From assembly GCF_017980685.1 (NCBI RefSeq), contig NZ_JACXXO010000010.1:146703-210702 (forward strand): a stretch of 64,000 bases of DNA, read 5' to 3'. Numbering within the stretch: position 1 is the stretch's first letter; every line of letters begins with the position of its first letter. This document shows positions 52,284-60,293 of this stretch, one piece after another. Both the position numbers and the translations under genes were made by a program. The DNA comes from Pseudomonas iridis. Its GTDB lineage: Bacteria; Pseudomonadota; Gammaproteobacteria; Pseudomonadales; Pseudomonadaceae. Under the pieces are notes generated by a model. It had not been told where the DNA came from. It worked only from the letters and a program-made list of their open reading frames with translations, and did no database searches.

Positions 52284-53828
52284 ATGCACGCGCAAGTACA
52301 AAGACAAGAAAACAGTGCCGGCGGCAGCCTGCGCTTCAACGGGATCGGCAAAACCTTTCCCGGCGTGAAGGCGCTGGACGGCATCAGCTTCGTCGCCCAT
52401 CCCGGCCAGGTCCATGCCTTGATGGGCGAGAACGGCGCTGGTAAGTCGACCCTGCTGAAAATCCTCGGCGGCGCTTACATTCCGAGCAGCGGCGAGTTGC
52501 AGATTGGCGAGCAGACGATGGCCTTCAAGTCGACCGCCGACAGCATCGGCAGCGGCGTGGCGGTGATCCATCAGGAACTGCATCTGGTGCCGGAAATGAC
52601 CGTCGCCGAAAACCTGTTCCTCGGCCATTTGCCGGCCAGTTTCGGTTTGATCAATCGCAGCACGCTGCGTCAGCAAGCGCTGGATTGCCTCAAAGGCCTG
52701 GCCGATGAAATCGATCCGCAGACCAAAGTCGGGCGTTTGTCGCTGGGCCAACGGCAACTGGTGGAAATCGCCAAAGCCCTGTCGCGTGGCGCCCATGTGA
52801 TCGCTTTCGACGAGCCAACCAGCAGCCTTTCGGCGCGCGAGATCGACCGCTTGATGGCGATCATCGGGCGCCTGCGGGATGAGGGCAAAGTCGTGCTTTA
52901 CGTCTCCCATCGCATGGAAGAAGTGTTCCGTATCTGCGACGCGGTGACGGTGTTCAAGGACGGCCGCTACGTGCGCACCTTCGAGGACATGAGCCAGTTG
53001 ACCCACGATCAACTGGTGACCTGCATGGTCGGGCGCGACATTCAGGATATCTACGATTACCGTAACCGCCCACGCGGCGCAGTGGCGCTGAAAGTCAACG
53101 GCCTGCTCGGCCCGGGCCTGCGTGAGCCGATCAGTTTCGAGGCGCACAAAGGCGAGATTCTCGGTTTGTTCGGATTGGTCGGGGCAGGGCGCACCGAGTT
53201 GTTTCGCTTGCTCAGTGGCCTGGAACGCAAAACCGCCGGACGCCTCGAACTGCGCGGCCATGAACTGAATCTGCGCTCACCGCGCGATGCCATTGCCGCC
53301 GGGATTCTGCTGTGCCCCGAGGATCGCAAGAAAGAAGGGATTATTCCGCTGGCCAGCGTCGCCGAGAACATCAACATCAGTGCGCGTGGCGCGAATTCGG
53401 GTCTTGGCTGCCTGATTCGTGGTTTGTGGGAGAAGGGCAACGCCGACAAACAGATCAAGGCGCTGAAAGTCAAAACGCCCCACGCCGGCCAGCAGATCAA
53501 GTTCCTTTCCGGCGGCAATCAGCAAAAGGCCATTCTCGGTCGCTGGCTGTCGATGCCGATGAAAGTCCTGCTGCTCGACGAACCGACCCGTGGCATCGAC
53601 ATCGGCGCCAAAGCCGAGATCTACCAGATCATCCATAACCTCGCTGCTGACGGTATTTCGGTGATTGTGGTGTCGAGCGACCTGATGGAAGTGATGGGTA
53701 TTTCCGACCGCATCCTGGTGCTGTGCGAAGGCGCCCTGCGCGGCGAAGTCAGCCGCGACCAGGCCAATGAATCCAACCTGCTGCAACTGGCTTTGCCGCG
53801 CCACCGCGCTGACGGCGTGGCGAACTGA
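52284..53828 (+). CDS. araG: Sugar ABC transporter ATPase with two nucleotide-binding domains
   Basis: 514 residues. First domain: Walker A GENGAGKST, signature LSLGQRQLVEIAKAL, Walker B VIAFDEPTSSLS. Second domain: degenerate P-loop region GLVGAGRTELFRLL, signature LSGGNQQKAILGRWL, Walker B VLLLDEPTRGIDIG. Typical AraG/RbsA form where only one full ATP site hydrolyses. It sits 55 bases behind araF and nine bases before araH. Confidence 0.95.
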   Translation: MHAQVQRQENSAGGSLRFNGIGKTFPGVKALDGISFVAHPGQVHALMGENGAGKSTLLKILGGAYIPSSGELQIGEQTMAFKSTADSIGSGVAVIHQELHLVPEMTVAENLFLGHLPASFGLINRSTLRQQALDCLKGLADEIDPQTKVGRLSLGQRQLVEIAKALSRGAHVIAFDEPTSSLSAREIDRLMAIIGRLRDEGKVVLYVSHRMEEVFRICDAVTVFKDGRYVRTFEDMSQLTHDQLVTCMVGRDIQDIYDYRNRPRGAVALKVNGLLGPGLREPISFEAHKGEILGLFGLVGAGRTELFRLLSGLERKTAGRLELRGHELNLRSPRDAIAAGILLCPEDRKKEGIIPLASVAENINISARGANSGLGCLIRGLWEKGNADKQIKALKVKTPHAGQQIKFLSGGNQQKAILGRWLSMPMKVLLLDEPTRGIDIGAKAEIYQIIHNLAADGISVIVVSSDLMEVMGISDRILVLCEGALRGEVSRDQANESNLLQLALPRHRADGVAN

Positions 53829-53837
53829 GAGGTGACT

Positions 53838-54809
53838 ATGATGACAACCCAAAACGAAACCCTGGCGAAAGAGCGCAAACCTTTGGACATGCGCCGCTTC
53901 CTCGATGACTGGGTCATGCTGTTGGCGGCGGTGGGCATTTTTGTCGCCTGTACTTTGCTGATCGACAACTTCCTTTCGCCGCTGAACATGCGCGGGTTGG
54001 GCCTGGCGATTTCCACCACCGGCATTGCCGCCTGCACCATGTTGTATTGCCTGGCGTCGGGGCATTTCGACTTGTCGGTGGGCTCGGTGATTGCCTGCGC
54101 CGGGGTGGTGGCAGCGGTGGTGATGCGTGACACCGACAGCGTATTCCTTGGCGTCAGTGCGGCGCTGGTGATGGGCCTGATCGTCGGGCTGATCAACGGG
54201 ATCGTGATCGCCAAGTTACGCGTCAATGCTCTGATCACGACGCTTGCGACCATGCAGATCGTGCGTGGCCTGGCCTACATTTTTGCCAACGGCAAAGCGG
54301 TGGGCGTGTCGCAGGAGTCGTTTTTCGTGTTCGGCAACGGCCAGTTGTTCGGCGTGCCGGTGCCGATCCTGATCACCATCGTCTGCTTCCTGTTTTTCGG
54401 CTGGCTGCTGAATTACACCACCTACGGGCGCAACACCATGGCCATCGGTGGCAACCAGGAAGCGGCGTTGCTGGCGGGGGTCAACGTTGATCGCACCAAG
54501 ATCATCATCTTCGCCGTGCACGGTGTGATCGGTGCGCTGGCCGGTGTGATTCTGGCGTCGCGCATGACCTCCGGGCAGCCGATGATCGGGCAGGGTTTCG
54601 AGCTGACAGTGATTTCCGCGTGTGTGCTGGGCGGGGTGTCGCTGAGTGGCGGGATCGGCATGATTCGGCATGTGATTGCCGGGGTGTTGATTCTGGCAAT
54701 CATTGAGAATGCGATGAACCTGAAGAACATTGATACGTTTTATCAGTACGTGATTCGCGGTTCGATTTTGCTGCTGGCTGTGGTTATTGACCGCCTCAAG
54801 CAACGCTAA
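53838..54809 (+). CDS. araH: Sugar ABC transporter permease, AraH type
   Basis: 323 residues, about nine to ten membrane segments. Family marks include LYCLASGHFDLSVGSVIACA, TLATMQIVRGLAYI and the coupling loop AIGGNQEAALLAGVNVDRTK. It closes the operon. ATG 53838 has GAGAGGTG before it; the GTG at 53832 overlaps that site and is less likely. Confidence 0.94.
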   Translation: MMTTQNETLAKERKPLDMRRFLDDWVMLLAAVGIFVACTLLIDNFLSPLNMRGLGLAISTTGIAACTMLYCLASGHFDLSVGSVIACAGVVAAVVMRDTDSVFLGVSAALVMGLIVGLINGIVIAKLRVNALITTLATMQIVRGLAYIFANGKAVGVSQESFFVFGNGQLFGVPVPILITIVCFLFFGWLLNYTTYGRNTMAIGGNQEAALLAGVNVDRTKIIIFAVHGVIGALAGVILASRMTSGQPMIGQGFELTVISACVLGGVSLSGGIGMIRHVIAGVLILAIIENAMNLKNIDTFYQYVIRGSILLLAVVIDRLKQR

Positions 54810-54845
54810 GATCAGGCGCCCCTCATCGGAACGCCGCCCGCCCAG

Positions 54846-55011
54846 CCCTCTCCCGGAGGGAGAGGGGGCCGACCGAGGTGTCTGGCATCCTGCATCGACC
54901 TGATAAATACAGTCGACTATGGATTCGGCAAGCACTTCCAGGTCGGCAAATCTCCTGAGTATCCCCCATTCAGTCCCCTCTCCCTCCGGGAGAGGGCCAG
55001 GGTGAGGGTGC
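54846..55011. repeat. Inverted pair of a CCCTCTCCC-type repeat
   Basis: CCCTCTCCCGGAGGGAGAGG (54846-54865) and, about 110 bases on, CCCTCTCCCTCCGGGAGAGG (54976-54995), each itself palindromic; the outer flanks (GGCCGACCGAGGTG and CCAGGGTGAGGG) are part of the unit. I remember this unit as widespread in gamma-proteobacterial intergenic DNA. It separates araH from the next operon. Confidence 0.75.
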
Positions 55012-55089
55012 TTGTGATCTTCCCGCCTTCCGTCTGCTCAACTAAAAATCCCTTGCTCGCCACCGACCGTTTCGGTTATCACTTTGTAC

Positions 55090-55803
55090 ATGATTAGACA
55101 GGTACGATTCGACAAGAAACAACGGGTGGTCGACGAGCTCGTCCGGCGCATCGAAAGCGGCCTCATGGAGGACGGCTTTCTGTTGCCCGGCGAGCATCAG
55201 TTGGCTCAAGAATTCAACGTCAGCCGTGGCACGTTGCGCGAAGCGCTGGCCGAACTGAAACGGCGTAAATACATCGCCACGCAAAGCGGGGTCGGTTCCA
55301 TCGTCACCTTTGACGGTGTGGTCCTCGACCAACGCAGCGGCTGGGCTCAGGCACTGGCAGACACTGGTGCGTTGATCAACACCGAAGTATTGCGCCTCGA
55401 AGCCGTGACCCGGACCGATCTTTCGGCTGTGTTCGGCTCCGATCAATTCATTCTGCTCGAGCGCCGTCGCCGCTCCAACGACGGCACATTGGTGTCCCTC
55501 GAGCGCTCGCTGATGCCGGCCAACGGCGGCCTGGAAAGCCTGCCGCGTGTCGGCCTGATCGACAATTCCCTGACCATCACCCTGGCCGCCTACGGCTACA
55601 TCGGCGAGCGCGGCGATCAGTGGCTCGGCGCCGAACCCTTGAATGCCGAAGACGCCCAATTGCTCGGCCGCCCGCCAGGCACGGTATTTCTCAAAGCCTT
55701 GCGCACGACCTACGACCGGCAGAACCGTTTCATGGAGCAGGTTGAAAGCCTGCTCGACCCGGTGCATTTCCGTCTGCATCTGCAATTTGGAGAATCGAAG
55801 TGA
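55090..55803 (+). CDS. HutC-type GntR regulator of the nucleoside-like operon
   Basis: 237 residues: winged helix (LLPGEHQLAQEFNVSRGTLRE then ALAELKRRKYI) and a C-terminal UTRA effector domain ending in LDPVHFRLHLQF. ATG 55090 is preferred to the TTG two codons earlier; no clear ribosome binding site. It overlaps the ADP-ribosylglycohydrolase gene by four bases, unusual for a regulator and a sign that it belongs to the pathway. It corresponds in position and type to E. coli YegW. Confidence 0.9.
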   Translation: MIRQVRFDKKQRVVDELVRRIESGLMEDGFLLPGEHQLAQEFNVSRGTLREALAELKRRKYIATQSGVGSIVTFDGVVLDQRSGWAQALADTGALINTEVLRLEAVTRTDLSAVFGSDQFILLERRRRSNDGTLVSLERSLMPANGGLESLPRVGLIDNSLTITLAAYGYIGERGDQWLGAEPLNAEDAQLLGRPPGTVFLKALRTTYDRQNRFMEQVESLLDPVHFRLHLQFGESK

Positions 55804-56807
55804 CCCCGCTTAACCGTGCCCTCGGTGCGTTTTATGGCCTGGCCCTCGGTGATGCGCTGGGTATGCCAACGCAATCGCTGAACCGCGAAACCATCAAGAC
55901 GCGCTTCGGCCAGATTACCGATCTGCAAGACGCCGGTCCGCTGCAACCCATCGCCGCGAACATGCCCAAAGGCTCGATTACCGACGACACCGAACAGGCG
56001 ATTCTGGTTGGCGAGTTGCTGGTCGAAGGCAAGGGCCATGTCGACCCCGCCATCCTTGCGCAACGGCTGATCGAGTGGGAAGCGCAGATGCAGGCCAAAG
56101 GCTCGCAGGACCTGCTGGGCCCGTCGACCAAGCGCGCCATCGAAATGATCCTCGCCGGTCATTCGCCGCAAGAAGCCGGGCGCTACGGCACCACCAACGG
56201 CGCGGCCATGCGCATTACCCCCGTCGGGATCGCAGCAGATGTTGCGGATCCTCAGCGGTTTATCGCCGCAGTGGTGCAGGCCTGTCAGGTCACGCACAAC
56301 ACCACTCTGGGAATTTCCAGCGCGGCGGCGGTGGCGGCGGTGGTCTCGGCCGGGATCAATGGCATGGATCTGGGCGAGGCGCTCAACCTCGGCCAACAAA
56401 TCGCGCAACAAGCGCAAGAACACGGTCACTGGGTGGCCGGTGGGCGCATCGCTTCGCGCATCAGTTGGGCGCGCAGCATCAGCGTCGACAGCGACAAGGC
56501 ATTGCTCGCCGATCTGCTCTACGACGTGATCGGCACTTCCGTGGCGTCGCAGGAATCGGTAGTGGTCTCGTTTGCCCTGGCGCAGCAGGTGGCCATCGGT
56601 GAAATGAGCGCGTTCGATGCGTTGTGCATGGCGGCGAGCCTGGGTGGCGACACCGATACCATCGCCGCGATCCTCGGCGCCATGCTTGGGGCCTGCCTGG
56701 GTCTTGAGTGTTGGCCGACCGAGATGATCGATACGGTGAAAGCCGTCAATCATCTGCAGCTTGAGCCGTTGGTGCAGGAGCTATTGGCCTTGCGTTGCTT
56801 GAACTGA
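55800..56807 (+). CDS. ADP-ribosylglycohydrolase-family N-glycosidase, YegU-like
   Basis: 335 residues. The dinuclear Mg site is intact: TDDTE at 61-65 and GGDTDT at 282-287, with further ligands expected nearby. The family cleaves N-ribosyl bonds, in ADP-ribosylated proteins or in small molecules. With a sugar kinase and a nucleobase-type permease beside it, hydrolysis of a nucleoside analogue to free base and ribose is more likely than protein de-ADP-ribosylation. GTG 55800 overlaps the regulator's end; GGAGAATCG precedes it. Confidence 0.88.
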   Translation: MTPLNRALGAFYGLALGDALGMPTQSLNRETIKTRFGQITDLQDAGPLQPIAANMPKGSITDDTEQAILVGELLVEGKGHVDPAILAQRLIEWEAQMQAKGSQDLLGPSTKRAIEMILAGHSPQEAGRYGTTNGAAMRITPVGIAADVADPQRFIAAVVQACQVTHNTTLGISSAAAVAAVVSAGINGMDLGEALNLGQQIAQQAQEHGHWVAGGRIASRISWARSISVDSDKALLADLLYDVIGTSVASQESVVVSFALAQQVAIGEMSAFDALCMAASLGGDTDTIAAILGAMLGACLGLECWPTEMIDTVKAVNHLQLEPLVQELLALRCLN

Positions 56808-56812
56808 CGCCG

Positions 56813-56893
56813 TCGCTGGCAAGCCAGCTCTCACAGGGAAAGTGCACACCTTAAGGTTCACTCTGTATCTGTGGGAGCTGGCTTGCCAGCGAT
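56813..56893. repeat. REP inverted pair, class C
   Basis: TCGCTGGCAAGCCAGCTCTC (56813-56832) and, reversed, GTGGGAGCTGGCTTGCCAGC running to 56891. The pair lies inside the operon, between glycohydrolase and permease genes. Confidence 0.9.
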
Positions 56894-57017
56894 AGGCGCA
56901 CCGCATAATCGAATATTCACCCGCAATGGATCGCAAAGACAGGCCCAGGAAGGCCGGGATGTCTTGTTGTTTTGCATCATTGCCACAACCACAAAAAAGG
57001 CAAACAGGAGCATTTTC

Positions 57018-58484
57018 ATGAGTTCATCGAACGCCGGGCAGAGCGCCGGGCAGCTGGAAACGCGTGGCATCGAGCCGGTGCCGGAAGCCGAGTGCAACGG
57101 TCATCCGCTGCAACTGTTCTGGGTCTGGTTCGCCGCCAACATTTCCATTCTCGGCCTGCCGCTGGGTGCCACGCTGGTCGCGTTTCGCGGTCTGGCGATC
57201 TGGCAGGCAATCATCGTCGCGATCATCGGTGCCGCCGGTTCGTTCGCGGTGGTCGGGATCATCTCGATTGCCGGCCGCCGTGGCCGCGCGCCAAGCCTGA
57301 CCTTGTCGCGGGCGATCTTCGGCGTGCGCGGCAATATCGGCCCGACACTGGTCTCGCTGATGTCGCGTCTGGGCTGGGAAACCGTCAACACCACCACCGC
57401 TGCATTCGTGCTGCTGTCGCTGTGCTCGATCCTGTTCGGCTCACCGGTTGAGGCGAAAAGCGCACCCGTGCTGACGCTGCTCTTCATCGCGATTTTCGTG
57501 CTGCTGACCCTGGCGGTCTCCGGCCTCGGCCATGCGACTTTGCTGGTGATCCAGAAGTGGGCGACGTACGTGTTCGGCGCGCTGAACATTCTGGTCGGCG
57601 GCTTCCTCTGCGCCACCATCGACTGGAGCGCGGTGTTCAACGCCACGCCTGCGCCGGTCAGCGCAATGATCATCGGCATCGGTACCATGGCGGCCGGCAC
57701 CGGCATAGGTTGGGCCAACGCGGGCGCCGACATGTCGCGCTATCAGCATCGCAGCGTCAAAGCCGTGCGTCTGGTCGCTTCCGCAGCGTTCGGCGCGGGT
57801 ATCCCACTGGTGCTGCTGATCACTCTCGGCGGTCTGCTGTCGGTGGGTAACAATGATCTCGCCTCGGCGACTGACCCGATCGTGGCGATCCGCGACATGC
57901 TGCCGACCTGGATGGCCGTGCCGTACCTGATCACGGCGTTCGGTGGTCTGCTGCTGTCGAACAACCTGTCGGTGTACTCCGCCGGTTTGACCACGTTGAC
58001 GCTCGGCCTCAAGGTCAAGCGCGTCTACGCCGTGGTGGTCGACATCGTTGCGATCTTCGCCGGTTCGATCTACTTCATGTTGATCGCCGACAGTTTCTAC
58101 GGCCCGTTCATCACCTTCATTTCCCTGCTGGCAGTGCCGATCACCGCGTGGGTCGGGATCTTCGTGATCGACTTGATTCATCGTCACTACTACAGCCCGC
58201 AGGACCTGCTCGACGTCAGCCCAAGCAGCGCCTATTGGTACCACGGCGGTATCGAGTGGCGCGCATTCGGGGCGTGGGCGATTGCCATCGTGCTCGGTTT
58301 CAGCTTCACCACCATCGGCACCACCGCTGAGAATGTCTGGTTCAAAGGTTTCCTGTCCGACTCGTGGCTGGGCCACAACGGCCTCGGCTGGATCGTGACG
58401 TTCGTGGTCGCCGGTGGCATCTATTTCCTCCTCGGCGGGGCAAAAGATCGCCGTGCCGCACCCGTCGAGAATGCTCATGCCTAA
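57018..58484 (+). CDS. NCS1-family permease (cytosine/purine/thiamine/allantoin type)
   Basis: 488 residues, twelve predicted membrane segments. The N-terminal GIEPVPEAECNGHPLQLFWV and segment one WFAANISILGLPLGA are usual for the family; ISRAIFGVRGN-like LSRAIFGVRGNIGP, and GTGIGWANAGADMSRY are also typical. Family members import nucleobases, hydantoins or related N-heterocycles with H+ or Na+. ATG 57018 follows AGGAG; the longer frame begins inside a REP unit. The next gene overlaps by eight bases. Confidence 0.92.
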   Translation: MSSSNAGQSAGQLETRGIEPVPEAECNGHPLQLFWVWFAANISILGLPLGATLVAFRGLAIWQAIIVAIIGAAGSFAVVGIISIAGRRGRAPSLTLSRAIFGVRGNIGPTLVSLMSRLGWETVNTTTAAFVLLSLCSILFGSPVEAKSAPVLTLLFIAIFVLLTLAVSGLGHATLLVIQKWATYVFGALNILVGGFLCATIDWSAVFNATPAPVSAMIIGIGTMAAGTGIGWANAGADMSRYQHRSVKAVRLVASAAFGAGIPLVLLITLGGLLSVGNNDLASATDPIVAIRDMLPTWMAVPYLITAFGGLLLSNNLSVYSAGLTTLTLGLKVKRVYAVVVDIVAIFAGSIYFMLIADSFYGPFITFISLLAVPITAWVGIFVIDLIHRHYYSPQDLLDVSPSSAYWYHGGIEWRAFGAWAIAIVLGFSFTTIGTTAENVWFKGFLSDSWLGHNGLGWIVTFVVAGGIYFLLGGAKDRRAAPVENAHA

Positions 58485-59406
58485 GATGTTGCACACCGGC
58501 CAGGTCATCATCGACCTGGTCATGGCCGTGGATAAACTGCCGCAGATTGGCGGCGACGTACTGGCGCAGTCCGCCGGCTTCGAGGCCGGCGGCGGTTTCA
58601 ACGTGATGGCGGCGGCGGTGCGTAATGGCCTGCCGGTGGTCTACCTCGGCCGCCATGGCACCGGGCGTTTCGGCGATCTGGCGCGGCAGGCGATGCAGGC
58701 CGAGGGGATTCACATCGGTATCAGCCAGCCTGCCGAGCGCGACACGGGTTTGTGTGTGGCGCTGACCGATGCGTCGGCCGAGCGCAGTTTCATTTCCTAC
58801 ATCGGTGCCGAGGGCGAGGTGACCATCGATGATTTGAACTGCGTGGCTTTTGAGGCCGGGGACTATGTTTATCTCAGCGGTTACAGCCTGCTGCACGAGG
58901 GCAAGGCGCAGGCTCTGCTTGACTGGACGTTGGCATTGCCCGCGACGGTTCACGTGGTGTTCGATCCGGGTCCGTTGGTGGAATCGCCGGATTCACCGCT
59001 GATGCAGGTGCTGCTGCCGCGCATTGATGTGTGGACCAGCAACAGTGTCGAGGCGTTGCGTTTTACCGGCGCTCAAGACATCGGTGTAGCACTGGATTGT
59101 TTGGCTGAACATCTGCCGCGAGACGTATTGATGGTGGTGCGCGACGGGCCGCAGGGTTGCTGGATTCATCAACGTGACGAGCGTCGGCATGTGCCGGGGT
59201 TTGCCGTCAAAGCGGTGGACAGCAATGGTGCCGGTGATGCGCATGCCGGGGTGTTTGTTGCGGGTCTGGCGCAGGGTTTGACTGCATATGAGGCGGCGCA
59301 GCGAGCGAACGCGGCGGCGGCATTGGCGGTGACACGCTGGGGGCCGGCGACAGCGCCGGGGACTGCTGAAGTGGATGCGCTGATCCGCGAGTCTTGCGGC
59401 GACTGA
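58477..59406 (+). CDS. PfkB/ribokinase-family sugar kinase, YegV-like
   Basis: 309 residues. Substrate GG motif EAGGGFNVMAAA near 36-47 and the ATP/anion-hole motif N250-GAGD254 with the catalytic Asp. Lid strands near residues 10-20 and 80-110. By context it phosphorylates the ribose-like sugar or the nucleoside itself. ATG 58477 overlaps the permease stop; ATG 58471 and 58486 cannot be excluded. Last gene of the operon, with a REP pair behind it. Confidence 0.9.
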   Translation: MPKMLHTGQVIIDLVMAVDKLPQIGGDVLAQSAGFEAGGGFNVMAAAVRNGLPVVYLGRHGTGRFGDLARQAMQAEGIHIGISQPAERDTGLCVALTDASAERSFISYIGAEGEVTIDDLNCVAFEAGDYVYLSGYSLLHEGKAQALLDWTLALPATVHVVFDPGPLVESPDSPLMQVLLPRIDVWTSNSVEALRFTGAQDIGVALDCLAEHLPRDVLMVVRDGPQGCWIHQRDERRHVPGFAVKAVDSNGAGDAHAGVFVAGLAQGLTAYEAAQRANAAAALAVTRWGPATAPGTAEVDALIRESCGD

Positions 59407-59415
59407 TCTACCGCT

Positions 59416-59506
59416 ATCGCTGGCAAGCCAGCTCCCACAGAGATTGGAGGTGTGCACAAATGTTGCGTCCACCAGAAAAACTGTGGGAGCTGGCTTGCCA
59501 GCGATG
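59416..59506. repeat. REP inverted pair, class C
   Basis: ATCGCTGGCAAGCCAGCTCC (59416-59435) and, reversed, GGAGCTGGCTTGCCAGCGAT (ending near 59506), flanked by CCACA/TGTGG. Nearly perfect arms between convergent genes. Confidence 0.92.
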
Positions 59507-59572
59507 AGGCCATCAGCCCCAACATAAATTGCAAGCGGCCGCTCACTGCATCGGCAGCGAGCGGCCCCAGGA

Positions 59573-59830
59573 CTATTGCAGATCCAGTTTGCGCGCTGCT
59601 TCAACCCCGGCCGCACTGAGCTTGATCGGCAAATTCAGCGAGTGTTCACCGGCCTCGTTGCAGGTGATATGGCCATGGTGAATCAAACCGCGGTCCTGCA
59701 ATGAGGCGAGGGCGCTGGCGACGACTTTTTCGCCCCGGTAGTTGTCCAGCACCTCCTTGCCCAGTCCACTCGGGTGGGCGTGCAGCAGGCGGGTGAGGAC
59801 TTCTTTTTCCAGGTTTTTATCGACGTTCAT
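59573..59830 (-). CDS. Small winged-helix-like protein of unknown function
   Basis: 85 residues, no signal or membrane segment. The pattern VLTRLLHAHPSGLGKEVLD, ASALASLQDRGLIHHGH and a C-terminal KLSAAGVEAARKL has the helix-helix-wing order of a winged helix, as in small regulators, but I do not recognise a family. GAGGTAACC before the ATG. The minus-strand gene upstream (59876-60211) is separated by 45 bases. Confidence 0.7.
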   Translation of the reverse strand: MNVDKNLEKEVLTRLLHAHPSGLGKEVLDNYRGEKVVASALASLQDRGLIHHGHITCNEAGEHSLNLPIKLSAAGVEAARKLDLQ

Positions 59831-59875
59831 GGTTACCTCTTCATGGGTGTGAATAGGGTCGCTCGCGTCGGCGAA

Positions 59876-60211
59876 CTACTGGCCGGATCCTTCGGAACCG
59901 GAGCCACCGGTGGTGGTTTTCGAACCGACGCCCGGGCCCGCGTTGTCTGGCGTTGCCGGGGCATCGGGGGTGTTCATGCCACCCTGGCGACCGGGATCAC
60001 TGCCTTGCGTGCGCGGGTCAGTACCGGTGGCAGGTGGCTGGTTGATCAATGGCACGCCAGAGCCATCGGTGTTCATGCCGGGGGCACTGTTTATGACGGG
60101 GGCTCGGGGTGGGGTCGGATCGGTAGGGCCGGTGTCCGTAGCGGTGGCGGCGAAAACCGCGGGGCAGAGCAGGGCGCTGAATACAAAAGCGGTCAACCTT
60201 GACGGGATCAT
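59876..60211 (-). CDS. Small secreted Pro/Gly/Thr-rich protein
   Basis: 111 residues. Signal peptide MIPSRLTAFVFSALLCPAVFA, with cleavage after AVFA; the mature part is disordered, rich in Pro, Gly, Thr, Asp and Asn, with loose repeats (NTDGSG, GTDPRTQGSDPG, NTPDAPATPDN). No Cys in the mature part. GGAGAAGCCCT precedes ATG 60211, which gives a clean signal peptide; the longer start at 60238 would spoil it. Function unknown; could be a periplasmic or surface-exposed spacer protein. Confidence 0.65.
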   Translation of the reverse strand: MIPSRLTAFVFSALLCPAVFAATATDTGPTDPTPPRAPVINSAPGMNTDGSGVPLINQPPATGTDPRTQGSDPGRQGGMNTPDAPATPDNAGPGVGSKTTTGGSGSEGSGQ

Positions 60212-60293
60212 AGGGCTTCTCCAGTGATTGGAATCCATACCCTTTGTTGGTCTGCCCTCGTCATCGATTGGTGCCTGATGAGCGACGAACGGT

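Noticed and set aside
57441..58601. Long antisense frame across the NCS1 permease gene
   Set aside because: Rich in Asp/His/Arg from complementing hydrophobic codons; crosses into the kinase gene; not protein-like.
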